Shown: positions 54,160 to 62,754 of the stretch, one piece after another
Position numbering within the stretch: the stretch's first letter is position 1
Layout: the number at the start of each line of letters is the position of its first letter
Origin: Streptomyces griseoincarnatus
GTDB lineage: Bacteria > Actinomycetota > Actinomycetes > Streptomycetales > Streptomycetaceae
DNA: 64,000 bases
NCBI GenBank assembly: GCA_014649575.1
Contig: BMTH01000013.1
Coordinates: forward strand, 1 to 64,000
Direction: 5' to 3'
Notes under the pieces: generated by a model
Databases searched by the model: none
What the model was told of the DNA's origin: nothing
The model's input: only the letters and a program-made list of their open reading frames with translations
Translations under genes and position numbers: made by a program

Positions 54160-54687
54160 TCAGCCGACCTCGTTCTCCGCGACCGCCTGCCCCCGCACCA
54201 CCACGTCGCCGCCGTAGAACATCCCCGTGAAGACGGGCGAGTACGTGAGCTGGACCTCGACCTCGACGGCGTCGACCGTCGCCGTCACGCAGTGGGTGGC
54301 GGCGATGTCGGGGCCGGACATGTCCATCTCGCGGGCGAAGGCCTTCACGCGGGCGTCGCAGTTCTGGAAATTGATGGGGGCGGGGCCGCCCTCGTTGTCG
54401 TAGAGGGCCTCGCGGTCGATGTCCTGGGCGGCGTAGCGGGCCGCCTGTTCCGCGATGTCCGCCGCGCGCTCCCGCTTGGAGATCGACATGCCGCCGTCGA
54501 TGACGAAGGCCGCCAGGGAGAGGAAGACCAGCGCGAAGATGATGACCGCGCCGGCGCCCGAGCCGCGGTCGTCCAGCCGCCGGGCGCGCTCCGCGAGCCA
54601 GGTCCGGACGCGTGCGCGCGAAGGTACGGGTGCGTGCGGACCCAACTCCGGTGCGCGTGCGCCGCCTTGGGATACGCGTGCCCTCAC
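54160..54687 (-). CDS. TadG-like membrane-anchored pilus protein
   Basis: The product has 175 residues. A basic N-terminus (54 residues) precedes DDRGSGAGAVIIFALVFLSL and FVIDGGMSISKRERAADIAE, the TadG/Rv-like amphipathic start. The extracellular part is short and has two Cys. Unlike the TadE-like neighbours it has no Glu at the fifth position after the Gly. The GTG overlaps the preceding TadE-like stop. It may cap or anchor the pilus. Confidence 0.78.
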   Translation of the reverse strand: MRARVSQGGARAPELGPHAPVPSRARVRTWLAERARRLDDRGSGAGAVIIFALVFLSLAAFVIDGGMSISKRERAADIAEQAARYAAQDIDREALYDNEGGPAPINFQNCDARVKAFAREMDMSGPDIAATHCVTATVDAVEVEVQLTYSPVFTGMFYGGDVVVRGQAVAENEVG

Positions 54688-55112
54688 GCCGTCCTCCGGT
54701 ACGGGTCGAGCGGCGAGCTGAAGCTCGCGGTGAGCGTCGTCGGGATGTCCAGGCCCAGCATGGCGAGGCCCCGCACCTCGCAGCTCACCTGGACGCTGAA
54801 CAGGGTGTCCGGTTCGAAGCCCTGGCTGGTCTGGACGACGGTCACCGGGCCGGAGCAGACGTCCTCGAGGTTGGCCTCCGCCGCCGCCCGCGCCTCGGCC
54901 ATCGCCGTCGCGTGGTCCTTCTGGATCGACCCCGCACGCGCCGCGTCCCGCGCCGCCCCGTCCAACGCGCCGCGTCCGTCGACCAGTTGCCCGAAGGCCA
55001 CCAGGACGAGGATGAACAGGATCATGACCGGCGCGAGGATGACGACCTCGACGGTGGACAGACCCCGGTCGCCGGAGTCCTGCCGGACGGCGCGCGGAAG
55101 GGAACGGCGCAT
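54684..55112 (-). CDS. TadE-like pseudopilin
   Basis: The product has 142 residues. GDRG|LSTVEVVILAPVMILF has the Gly17|Leu18 cleavage site with Glu at +5 expected for prepilin peptidase, followed by a single membrane helix. The external part has an AARDAARAGSIQKD helix and two Cys. It is one of two TadE-like genes in a row. The last base of the previous gene is the first of this one (TGATG). Confidence 0.85.
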   Translation of the reverse strand: MRRSLPRAVRQDSGDRGLSTVEVVILAPVMILFILVLVAFGQLVDGRGALDGAARDAARAGSIQKDHATAMAEARAAAEANLEDVCSGPVTVVQTSQGFEPDTLFSVQVSCEVRGLAMLGLDIPTTLTASFSSPLDPYRRTA

Positions 55113-55570
55113 CAGTTCTCCCCCTCCTGCACGAACCGCTCCACCGGCCCCACCGACTGCGCGTGCACCGTCAGGTCCAGGCCCGGGAACACCGTCGGGA
55201 TGCGCGCGGTGATCTCCACGCCGACCGTGTTCTGCTCCGGCTGGAGCATCTTCACGTCCGGGGCGATGACCAGCTGCGGGCCCAGCTGCCGGATGTAGCT
55301 GTCCACCACGTCCCGTGCCTCGCCCCGCCAGCCGCCCGGTTCGGCGTCCGCCGTGGCCCGCGCCTTGCGCGCGCCCGCCTGCGCCGCCGCCTGGGCGACG
55401 TGATCGGCGAAGAAGTACAGCGCGAACTGCACCGTCGCGAAGATCATGAAGAACAGGACGGGCGTGAGGAAGACGAACTCGATCGCGGTCATGCCGGAAT
55501 CGCCGCGGGCGGAGGCGGCCTCCACCCGTCGGCGTACCCAGCTGCGTACGCGCACCGGCATCCCCGTCAC
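55112..55570 (-). CDS. TadE-like pseudopilin
   Basis: The product has 152 residues. DSG|MTAIEFVFLTPVLFFM has Gly26|Met27 cleavage, Glu at +5 and Phe at +6, then a membrane helix and the HVAQAAAQAGARKARATAD helix typical of TadE. The C-terminal beta region ends in VQEGEN. The GTG at 55570 has little ribosome site; an internal ATG at 55561 is possible. It follows the pilin gene after 19 bases. Confidence 0.85.
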   Translation of the reverse strand: MTGMPVRVRSWVRRRVEAASARGDSGMTAIEFVFLTPVLFFMIFATVQFALYFFADHVAQAAAQAGARKARATADAEPGGWRGEARDVVDSYIRQLGPQLVIAPDVKMLQPEQNTVGVEITARIPTVFPGLDLTVHAQSVGPVERFVQEGEN

Positions 55571-55589
55571 GTCGAGAAGGTTCGTGCGG

Positions 55590-55841
55590 TCAGCAGGTCT
55601 TGCCCGCGTCCGCGCCCTTGATGCAGTCGCCGACCTTGTTGGCGCCCTCGCTCAGGGCGGCGTTGATGATCGCGGCCACCACGCCGACGATCGCCACGAC
55701 GACGGCCGAGATGATGACCCACTCCACCGCGGAGGCACCGCGGTCCAGTTCGCCGGAGCGGGCCCGCTCGACGCGCGCCCGCATGAAGGTGACCAGGAAG
55801 TCCACGGCGGGGATGCCGGTGTGGAAGGTACGTCCGTTCAT
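55590..55841 (-). CDS. Flp-type pilin precursor
   Basis: The product has 83 residues. DRG|ASAVEWVIISAVVVAIVG gives cleavage at Gly35|Ala36, Glu at +5 and Trp at +6 (Tyr in classical Flp). The mature part is a 48-residue hydrophobic helix plus a short tail with two Cys (GDCIKGADAGKTC), which could form a disulfide. This is the likely major fibre subunit. A leader of 35 residues is longer than that of most Flp pilins. Confidence 0.85.
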   Translation of the reverse strand: MNGRTFHTGIPAVDFLVTFMRARVERARSGELDRGASAVEWVIISAVVVAIVGVVAAIINAALSEGANKVGDCIKGADAGKTC

Positions 55842-55926
55842 GACGCGTTGTCCTCTCGAATTCGGTTCACGGAAGTTCTGACGTACGGCGCGCGGTCCGC
55901 GGTTCGCGGCTCACCGGTCCGGTATC

Positions 55927-56856
55927 TCACACCTGGAACACCCGCATCGCCGCCGGAAAGATCAGGAACACCAGGAACCCCGCGCACAGCAGCAGCTGCG
56001 CCACGAGCATCGACTGGGACTTCTCGCCCGCGCTGCCCTCGATCTCGGCGAGTTCGCGGTGACGCATGGTCTCGGCCCGCGAGGCAAGGGACTCCCGTAC
56101 CTTCGCGCCGTCGTCCGCGACGAGGGCCAGCGAGGCGGAGAGGTCCTTCAGCTCCTCCACGCCCAGCTCCTCCCCGAGCTGGCCCAACGCCTGCCACTGG
56201 CTGAGGCCGGTGATCCGGGCGTCGGCGAGCGCGTTGCGGATCCGCTGCGTGGCCCAGCCGTCGGACACCTCGGCCGCCGCCATCAGCGCCTCGGGCAGAC
56301 CTCGGCCGCCGGCCAGGCTCATCGACACCAGGTCCAGGTACGCGCCGATCACCCGGCGCAGGTCGCGCCGCTTCTCGGCGGCGTCCCGGCGCACCTCCAG
56401 GTCGGGCAGCACGAAGAACAGCACCGCGCACAGCAGCGCCAGCCACACGGGGATGACCGGGCTGCTGCCGAAGCCGAGCTGCCAGACGATGGCGAACAGG
56501 AACGGCCCGAAGAACAGACCCGCCACCGCCAGCAGCACCTTGGTCGCCAGGAACTTCTCCCAGCTGCGCTCCAGGACGGCCAGGTCGGCGCGCAGGGACC
56601 GCTGCTCCCACCCCTGCTGCTGGTAGAACTCGGCGACCTTGACGCCCACTTGGGCCCGCAGCGATCCAAAGCGCCCGGTCTCCTGCGCGGCCGGCCGCGC
56701 CGACTCGTACGCCGAGCCGCGCGCCCGCATCGCGTCGATCCGGGCGACCTGGGAGAGGGCACTGCGCCGGGTCGGCATCAGCGCCCGCACCAGGACGTAG
56801 ATCCCCAGTCCGACGACCGCGCCGACGACCACCGGCATGGTCAGTCCGTCACTCAC
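55927..56856 (-). CDS. tadC: Tad secretion platform protein TadC
   Basis: The product has 309 residues. It has the T2SS-F domain (LVSMSLAGGRGLPEALMAAA, residues about 145-265) flanked by membrane helices (VVVGAVVGLGIYVLVRALM and LVAQLLLCAGFLVFLIFPA). It forms the inner-membrane platform with TadB. The GTG at 56856 overlaps the TadB stop (GTGA). The next gene, the pilin, is 85 bases on. Confidence 0.9.
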   Translation of the reverse strand: MSDGLTMPVVVGAVVGLGIYVLVRALMPTRRSALSQVARIDAMRARGSAYESARPAAQETGRFGSLRAQVGVKVAEFYQQQGWEQRSLRADLAVLERSWEKFLATKVLLAVAGLFFGPFLFAIVWQLGFGSSPVIPVWLALLCAVLFFVLPDLEVRRDAAEKRRDLRRVIGAYLDLVSMSLAGGRGLPEALMAAAEVSDGWATQRIRNALADARITGLSQWQALGQLGEELGVEELKDLSASLALVADDGAKVRESLASRAETMRHRELAEIEGSAGEKSQSMLVAQLLLCAGFLVFLIFPAAMRVFQV

Positions 56857-57905
56857 CGGCGTACCCCCTCTTCCGGCTGGAACGGCGACGCCTGCGCGGG
56901 CGCGGCGCCCGGGGTGCGGGGACGCACCAGACGCACCGAGGACTCGTCGCGCACCAGGAAGCGTTCGGGCGTCTCGATGGTGGACAGCTTGCGCAGCCAC
57001 CAGAAGCCCAGCGCGAACAGCCCGCACACGCAGGCGAGGACGACCTGGCCGACGGCCGTGCCGTACGGCTCGACGAAGTCGCGGTTGAAGATGGACAGGC
57101 CGAGCACGAACGCGATCGACACGGCGACCACGATCTGCACCGAGCGGCGCGTGGACGCGCGCTGCGCCATGACGCGCTGGCGCATGTCGACCTCCTCGCG
57201 CGCCGACTTGGCGAGCGCGCCGAGCACCTGCCGCAGACCGGGGCCGCGCAGGCGGGCGTTGAGGATGAGGGCGGCGACGATGATGTCGGCGGAGGCGTCG
57301 TCGATCTCGTCGGCGAGCTGCTGGAGCGCCTCGGGCAGCGGGGTGCGGGCGCGCAGCCGGTCGACGAGCGCGTCGAGGTGCGGGCGCAGCACGGGCGCGG
57401 CGGCCCGCGCGGACGCCGGGATGGCCTGCTCCAGGCCGACCGCGCCGGCGATGGTGTCGCGCAGGGACTCCGTCCAGGAGGCGAGCGCCTCCACGCGCCG
57501 CATCGCGGCCCGCTCCTCGGATGCGCCGCCGAAGAGGCGGTCCCAGAAGAAGACGAGGACGGCGGAGGCGACACCGGCGACGACCCAGCGGGTCATCAGC
57601 AGCACGGCGAGCCCGACGAGCGCGGCGAGCGAACCGCGCCGCCCGGCGAACCGGATCAGCTCGCCCGCGCGCTCGCTCGCCTTCTGCTTCTCGTGCTCGG
57701 GCTTGGCGGGCAGTCCCCGTACGGCGACGAGGAACAGGGCGAGACCGCCGCCGACGGCGACACCGCACGCGAGCGCATACAGCACGGTGGTGGAGAACAG
57801 GCCGCCCATCGTGCCGACCGAGCCGAGCGCGGCGAGGTCGGTGGTGGCCGGGATGGCCGGCGGGCCGGTGATCAGCGGGCCGGTGATCATCGGATCGGTG
57901 GTCAT
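56853..57905 (-). CDS. tadB: Tad secretion platform protein TadB
   Basis: The product has 350 residues. A Pro/Gly/Ile/Thr N-terminal repeat (MITGPLITGPPAIP) leads into a membrane helix (YALACGVAVGGGLALFLVAV). The T2SS-F domain is near residues 140-285 (SLRDTIAGAVGLEQAIPASA), and two further membrane helices follow (SVQIVVAVSIAFVLGLSI; QVVLACVCGLFALGFWWL). It pairs with TadC as the platform. The tail ends with Pro-rich residues. Five bases separate it from tadA. Confidence 0.9.
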   Translation of the reverse strand: MTTDPMITGPLITGPPAIPATTDLAALGSVGTMGGLFSTTVLYALACGVAVGGGLALFLVAVRGLPAKPEHEKQKASERAGELIRFAGRRGSLAALVGLAVLLMTRWVVAGVASAVLVFFWDRLFGGASEERAAMRRVEALASWTESLRDTIAGAVGLEQAIPASARAAAPVLRPHLDALVDRLRARTPLPEALQQLADEIDDASADIIVAALILNARLRGPGLRQVLGALAKSAREEVDMRQRVMAQRASTRRSVQIVVAVSIAFVLGLSIFNRDFVEPYGTAVGQVVLACVCGLFALGFWWLRKLSTIETPERFLVRDESSVRLVRPRTPGAAPAQASPFQPEEGVRR

Positions 57906-57909
57906 CGGA

Positions 57910-59217
57910 TCACCCCCACGTTCCGCTGGGCCGGTAGCCGTGGGCCATCAGATCCTCCAGGCAGGCTATGGGGGCGTGCGGGACGACCCGGCCGTCGGGC
58001 GCCTCGGCGAAGACCTCGCTGGACAGCACCCGCCCGTCGACGCCGTTGACCTCGCGCACGGAGGTCACACTGCGCTGGAGGCGGCCGCCGCTCTGGAAGC
58101 CGTTGCGCCGCTGGATGAAGACGACGAAGTTCACCGCGCCGGCGATGAGCATCTGGCTGGCCTCGATCGGCAGCCGCTCGGTGGCCTGGAGGGCGTAGGT
58201 GGAGATGCGGTTGAACACCTCGCTGGAGCTGTTGGCGTGGATCGTGGACAGCGAGCCGTCGTTGCCCTGGGACATCGCGTTCAGCATGGTCACGATCTCG
58301 TCGCCCAGCACCTCGCCGACGATGACCCGGGAGGGGTTCATACGCAGCGACCGGCGCACCAGCTCCGCCATCGAAATGGCGCCCTGCCCCTCGGAGTTGG
58401 GCAGCCGCTCCTCGAACGCCACCACGTTGGGGTGCAGATCGGGGAAGGTGTCGAGGCCGAGCTCCAGCGCGCGCTCGACGGTGATGAGGCGTTCGTGCGG
58501 CGGGATCTCGTTGGCGAGGGCGCGCAGCAGCGTCGTCTTACCCGCGTTGGTGGCGCCCGCGATCATGATGTTCTTGCGGGCGCGGACCGCGCAGGCGAGG
58601 AAGTGCCCGAGCTCGGGGGTGAGGGTGCCGTTGCCGACCAGGTCGGAGATGAACACCTTGCCCATGCGGGCCCGGCGGATGGACAGCGCGGGCCTGCGGG
58701 CCACGTCCATGACGGCCGACAGACGCGAACCGTCCGGCAGCCGCAGATCGAGCTGCGGGTTGGCGGAGTCGAAGGGCCGGGACGACAGACCGGAGTAGGC
58801 GCCCAGCACCTGGATCAGCTCGATGAGCTCCTCGTCGGTCTCGGCGACCGGCTCTCCGCGCACCTCGCGCCCGTCGGCATAGCCCACGAACACCTGGTCG
58901 CAGCCGTTGATGTCGATGTTCTCGACCTCGGGGTCGTCGAGCAGCGGCTGGAGCCGCCCCACCCCGAACAGGGCCGCGTGCACGGCGGCCGCGTACTGCT
59001 CCTCGGTCTCCGCGTCCAGCGGCGTACGGCCCGCGTTGATCTCGGAGCGGGCGTACTCCTCCAGTATCTGGGCTATGACGGCGCGGGCGTACTGCCGTTC
59101 GTCCTCGGTGGACATCGGCGTGACGCCGTTGACCTGGTCGAGGCGGCGCTGCTCCGCGATCCGGTCACCGGCGTCCTGACGGAACCGCTTGACCAGGGAG
59201 TGGTCGACTGCGGTCAT
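57910..59217 (-). CDS. tadA: Tad pilus assembly ATPase TadA/CpaF
   Basis: The product has 435 residues. Walker A is AGATNAGKTTLLRALANEIP. The Asp box/His box region IVGEVLGDEIVTMLNAMSQG and TIHANSSSEVFNRISTYALQ are those of CpaF/TadA type IV secretion-like ATPases. An N-terminal domain (EYARSEINAGRTPLDAE) precedes the ATPase. It powers assembly of Flp-type pili at the cytoplasmic side. The ATG at 59217 overlaps the TadZ-like stop (ATGA). Confidence 0.93.
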   Translation of the reverse strand: MTAVDHSLVKRFRQDAGDRIAEQRRLDQVNGVTPMSTEDERQYARAVIAQILEEYARSEINAGRTPLDAETEEQYAAAVHAALFGVGRLQPLLDDPEVENIDINGCDQVFVGYADGREVRGEPVAETDEELIELIQVLGAYSGLSSRPFDSANPQLDLRLPDGSRLSAVMDVARRPALSIRRARMGKVFISDLVGNGTLTPELGHFLACAVRARKNIMIAGATNAGKTTLLRALANEIPPHERLITVERALELGLDTFPDLHPNVVAFEERLPNSEGQGAISMAELVRRSLRMNPSRVIVGEVLGDEIVTMLNAMSQGNDGSLSTIHANSSSEVFNRISTYALQATERLPIEASQMLIAGAVNFVVFIQRRNGFQSGGRLQRSVTSVREVNGVDGRVLSSEVFAEAPDGRVVPHAPIACLEDLMAHGYRPSGTWG

Positions 59218-60083
59218 CGCCCGGCTCCGTGACCCTGCGGCGGCGCGGCGTGCGCCTGCTGCTGGGCGGCCTGGGCCTGCGCGGTCCACGCGGCGCCGTA
59301 CTGCTGGTACACGTCGGCGGTGACCTTGCGGGCCGAGCGGATCAGCAGCGACTTGTCCAGCCGGCCGCGGCGGCGCCCGGCGAGCTGCTCGGCGCCGGCC
59401 GGGTCGTCGGCGAGAGTGCCGACCACGCGGGCGCCCGTCTGCGCGTGCACGAGCATGTCGTTGACCTGGCCGGCCAGCTTGGCCGCGTTGCCCGGGTCGG
59501 CGACCAGGACGACGCCGATGACCGGGCTGTTCAGGGTGGCGGCGCCGCGCGACCCGCCGTGCAGCTTGCCGGCCAGCGCGGCCGCCCGGTCCCGGACACG
59601 GGCCAGCGCCTCGGGCTCGGTGCGGGAGATCAGCAGCACGAGGGAGGCGTGCGGGAACAGCTCGACGGCCGGGGTGTCGCCGCTGATGCGGCCGCAGTCG
59701 GCGATGACGTCGGCGGGCGCGTTGGGCGAGTCGGCGAGGGAGGAGAAGGCACGTCCGAGCGTCGGCCACAAACCGGCCAGGCCGGCGGCCTGCTCGGCGA
59801 TGCCGAGTCCGACGAGCACTTCGAGCCCGCCACTCAACGGCTGGACGTGGTCCCAGAGTTGGTCGGGAACGAGGCCGCGCCGCGCGGTGGCGGCGATGGA
59901 CAGCATGCCGGTGTTGGGGTTGAGCGGGCCGCCGTGCGCGGCGGCGCTGCGGTACACGAGGTCACCGCCCGCCGGGTCGGTCTCGGCGAGCAGGACGCGG
60001 CGCGGCCAGACCGCCGCGAGGGCGACGGCCGCGGTGGTGACGCCGGGGGAACCCTTGTCGGCGGCGAGGGCGATGAGGGCCAT
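59214..60083 (-). CDS. CpaE/TadZ-like ATPase (MinD superfamily)
   Basis: The product has 289 residues. The deviant Walker A is KGSPGVTT (residues 10-17): the signature Lys10 is kept but the second Lys is Val. LLAETDPAGGDLVYR and DVIADCGRISGDTP follow the MinD/ParA strand order. It lacks the receiver domain of typical CpaE, and its C-terminal 20 residues are Gln/Ala/His-rich. It may place the pilus at a cell location, as TadZ does in other bacteria. Eighteen bases separate it from the CpaB-like gene. Confidence 0.85.
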   Translation of the reverse strand: MALIALAADKGSPGVTTAAVALAAVWPRRVLLAETDPAGGDLVYRSAAAHGGPLNPNTGMLSIAATARRGLVPDQLWDHVQPLSGGLEVLVGLGIAEQAAGLAGLWPTLGRAFSSLADSPNAPADVIADCGRISGDTPAVELFPHASLVLLISRTEPEALARVRDRAAALAGKLHGGSRGAATLNSPVIGVVLVADPGNAAKLAGQVNDMLVHAQTGARVVGTLADDPAGAEQLAGRRRGRLDKSLLIRSARKVTADVYQQYGAAWTAQAQAAQQQAHAAPPQGHGAGR

Positions 60084-60100
60084 GGGTCGGGTGCCGCCTT

Positions 60101-60832
60101 CTAGTTGCCAGGGACGAGGACGAGCGCCACCTCGCCGTTGGTGGCGGCCTGGGTGAGCGCCGCGGCCTGCGCGTCGTCGACGAGGAGCGTCACAGGGAGG
60201 TTGGTGCTGCTGACGAGGTCGTCGTCGCCCTTGTTGTCCTTGACGTAGTTGACGACGGCCTTCTCGACGATGACGGAGTCACCGCCGGCGGACCCGGCCG
60301 ACCCGCCGTCGGCGTCGTCACCCGACCCGGACCGCGAGGTTCCGCCGACGCGGTACGCGGCCACGGTGACACCGGACTTGAGCCCGGCCGGGTACTGCCC
60401 CTCCTTCAGGGACAGACCGACGAGGGCCTTGCCCTCGGGCACCTTGGCCTCCGTGCCGAACATCTCACCGACGGCGACCACGCCGCCGGGGATGGTGGTG
60501 ACGGCCTTCAGTTTCTTCAGGGCGTCGAACTGGGACCACTGCACGTAGTTGATGCCCGGGTCCTCGGCGACCATCACCGAGGTGGCGTTACTGTCGTTGA
60601 CCGCCTGACCGGCAGGGATCTCCTTGGTGATCTTCACGACCTCGATGCGGTCGCCGGCCTGCAGCACGAGCATGGTGGCGCCGAGCGCGCCCACCAGGAT
60701 CAGCAGCACGGCCAGCGCGGCGAGGGCGGGCTTGCGCTCACGGGGCGGAGCAGGAAGCCGCTCACCGACCGACGGCCCGGCCGGAGCCGCGGAACGCCCC
60801 GCGCCCGCCCCCGTACGCTCCTGGATCTTCAC
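60101..60832 (-). CDS. SAF-domain CpaB/RcpC-like pilus assembly protein
   Basis: The product has 243 residues. A Pro-rich cytoplasmic tail precedes one membrane helix (ALAALAVLLILVGALGATML). The SAF domain, GDRIEVVKITKEIPAGQAV, follows, as in CpaB/RcpC proteins that bind peptidoglycan near the pilus. GGGGAGCGG lies before the GTG at 60832. It is the first gene of the minus-strand Tad operon, whose promoter must lie between here and 61353. Confidence 0.85.
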   Translation of the reverse strand: MKIQERTGAGAGRSAAPAGPSVGERLPAPPRERKPALAALAVLLILVGALGATMLVLQAGDRIEVVKITKEIPAGQAVNDSNATSVMVAEDPGINYVQWSQFDALKKLKAVTTIPGGVVAVGEMFGTEAKVPEGKALVGLSLKEGQYPAGLKSGVTVAAYRVGGTSRSGSGDDADGGSAGSAGGDSVIVEKAVVNYVKDNKGDDDLVSSTNLPVTLLVDDAQAAALTQAATNGEVALVLVPGN

Positions 60833-61353
60833 GCAGCCGCTCCCCGCACACCCAAGATGATGTCTGCCAAGTTCCTTGAAATTCCGGACACTTCACCCGC
60901 GTCCGCTCGCGCGCAGACATGCGGGACGCGTGGGGCGTACTCGCCCTGATGCGGGCGAATAACCAACGCGTACGTGAGTGTCAAGCCATCGCACCGTATC
61001 AGCCGGACATACGGCCCTCAAGACAAGTACATCCTCACCCACCTCGGTCCGCGCACCGTTACTCATCTGCAATTTCATGCTTCAACAACCCAGTTGGGGA
61101 CGGGCGCGCGCCGACACGTCCACTGTGCTGACGCGAAGCTTCAACCCCTGCCCCCAGGTGGCGTTTTGCGGCCACTTCCTCACCCGCCGCACACGCCTCC
61201 CCCACCGACCGTCCACGAGGACCTCCGAGGCGCGTGCCATGATCGTGCCCGGGGTCGGTGACCGCCCGGTCGCCCAGGGCGACCGACACCATGCCAATAC
61301 CGGCGTCGAGGGCAGTCACCGAGCACGCGACAAGCAGGCATGCGGGGGGCCGG
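60833..61353. other. 521-bp divergent promoter region
   Basis: It separates the Tad operon (minus) and the gene at 61354 (plus). It has an AT-richer patch near 61050-61095, but I find no strong palindrome or clear -35/-10 pair. It must hold promoters for both transcripts. No RNA gene is recognised in it. Confidence 0.4.
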
Positions 61354-62229
61354 GTGACGGAAGCACGAACGGTGATACCGCCGCTCGGCGGTGCTGCTTT
61401 TGCAGCGGACTCACGTCTCTTGGAGAGGGTCCGTGCCGTCGGGGAGCGTACCGGGGTGGACTACACGGACGACGCGGCGGTGAGCGACCTGCTCGGGCGG
61501 CACCGGGTCGCCGTGGACCGGGCAACCCACGGGCCCGCCGGATGGATCGGCGGTCTCGCCCTGGCGGCAGGCGTGATCTGGCCGTTCGTCGGCCACACGG
61601 CCCCCGCGACGGCTGGCAGGCCGCTGCTCGCCTACGCCCCCGCGGGTCCGCTGCTGGTCCTGGCGGCCGCATGCCTCACGCTGGCCCGCCTCCGCTGGAA
61701 GCGTGCCCTGATGCACAAGGAACTGGCCGGTTACCGCGAGGCGCTGGGCCTTGCCCGGGCCTACGGCATCGAGCCGGCCCATGTTCCGCCATGGCTGGAG
61801 GGCCGCCGGGAGGACGGAGGCGGCAAGGGCGCCGCTCCGATACCGAGGTACGCACCGGTGGATCGGGCCGACGAAGGTACCGGTACGCCTCCGTCCGCTA
61901 CGCTCCCGCCGAAACCGGCCGCGGTGTCCGAATACGAGCGCGTCGCCGACCAGGGCGGCTGGCACGACGAGGTGGGCTGGCTGCTGCTGTTCGCCGGCGG
62001 GATGGGCCCCGCGGTGGCGGTCAGTTCGGGCGAACCCCTCGGCCTCGCCGCGCTGGCGCTCGTGCCCCTCGCCGTCGTCGTCTGGGTCGCGGGCCACCGC
62101 CAGGGAAGCCGGAAGGCGGACCTGCGGCCGGAGGCGGAGGCGTACGCCCGGGCGGTCGTAGCGGCCCGGGCGGCGGGCGCGGAGACCCCGGATCTCTCCC
62201 CGCAGCTACGGGCGCTCCTCGACGACTGA
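61354..62229 (+). CDS. Hypothetical membrane protein
   Basis: The product has 291 residues. It has four hydrophobic segments in two pairs: WIGGLALAAGVIWPFVGH and LLVLAAACLTLARLRW, then VGWLLLFAGGMGPAVAV and LAALALVPLAVVVWVAG. A charged loop of about 90 residues separates the pairs, and a short Ala-rich tail ends the protein. The GTG at 61354 has GGGGGG upstream; the frame is open earlier. No family is recognised. Confidence 0.6.
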   Translation: MTEARTVIPPLGGAAFAADSRLLERVRAVGERTGVDYTDDAAVSDLLGRHRVAVDRATHGPAGWIGGLALAAGVIWPFVGHTAPATAGRPLLAYAPAGPLLVLAAACLTLARLRWKRALMHKELAGYREALGLARAYGIEPAHVPPWLEGRREDGGGKGAAPIPRYAPVDRADEGTGTPPSATLPPKPAAVSEYERVADQGGWHDEVGWLLLFAGGMGPAVAVSSGEPLGLAALALVPLAVVVWVAGHRQGSRKADLRPEAEAYARAVVAARAAGAETPDLSPQLRALLDD

Positions 62230-62278
62230 CATGCCCCGTTCCCTGTCACAGTCGAGGAGATCCAGTCCGTCAACCGCT

Positions 62279-62572
62279 GATCCACAAGGAGAGTGCCAGG
62301 GCCTCCGTGAGGTCCGTCTCCGACGAGGTGGAGGAGATGACGCGCATCTTGGAGGAAAGCGGCGGACGCACGAAGGGCTCGCCAAGGAGATGTCCCAGAC
62401 GGATTCAAGCCGGATGGGTCACGCCGCTCTCCAGTCCGCATCCGACGACGTAGATAGCTCCCGGGTCCACGGCTTCGGCCAGTCTCTCGAACTCACGGAG
62501 GCGGGACACGAGTTCGCCGAGCGGGCGTCCGAGGCGGCTCGTCGTGCAGGCGCCGCACGGCTACTGCGTCTG
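62279..62572 (+). pseudogene. Frameshifted relic of a WXG100-like protein
   Basis: The first frame reads VSDEVEEMTRILEESGGRTK. A one-base loss near 62377 shifts the frame to GLAKEMSQTDSSRMGHAALQ and on through VHGFGQSLELTEAGHEFAER. Reading across this shift gives a helix-turn-helix protein of WXG100 size whose pattern (AxxxFxxxW) is like those at 48893 and 53804, but with Arg at the presumed Trp place. No start codon or ribosome site is kept. Codon bias and frame change suggest decay, not a real overlapping gene. Confidence 0.45.
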
Positions 62573-62656
62573 CGTGGCGATCTGCACGCCGTCCGTCTTC
62601 CCGCTCGACTCGTACAGTGCTTGTCCGGTCTACATCGGCCATACGCTCAATTCGAA

Positions 62657-62696
62657 GACGGCCAGGCCGCCACCGGCAGTGGACGGCCTGGCCGTC
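62657..62696 (+). terminator. 13-bp hairpin after the relic
   Basis: Arms 62657-62669 and 62684-62696 are perfectly complementary around a 14-base loop, in the position of a terminator for the plus-strand transcript of the relic or the gene at 61354. Confidence 0.6.
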
Positions 62697-62720
62697 GTCG
62701 AGGTGCGACGGCGGCTCGGC

Positions 62721-62754
62721 TGAAGTCGGGGCCGCCGTAATGGCCCCGACTTCA
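62721..62754 (-). terminator. 13-bp hairpin overlapping the end of the minus-strand gene
   Basis: Arms 62721-62733 and 62742-62754 pair perfectly around eight bases. The hairpin begins within the stop codon of the minus-strand gene ending at 62752, so it should terminate that gene. Confidence 0.7.

Noticed and set aside
56059..59232. Plus-strand open frame of more than 1,000 codons opposite the Tad genes
   Set aside because: Same GC-shadow effect. It spans several well-supported minus-strand genes and contains no recognisable domain.
62572..62740. Continuation of the relic as an intact small gene
   Set aside because: The frame changes near 62377, no start or ribosome site is present, and the later part shows no domain; a terminator-like hairpin lies at 62657-62696.
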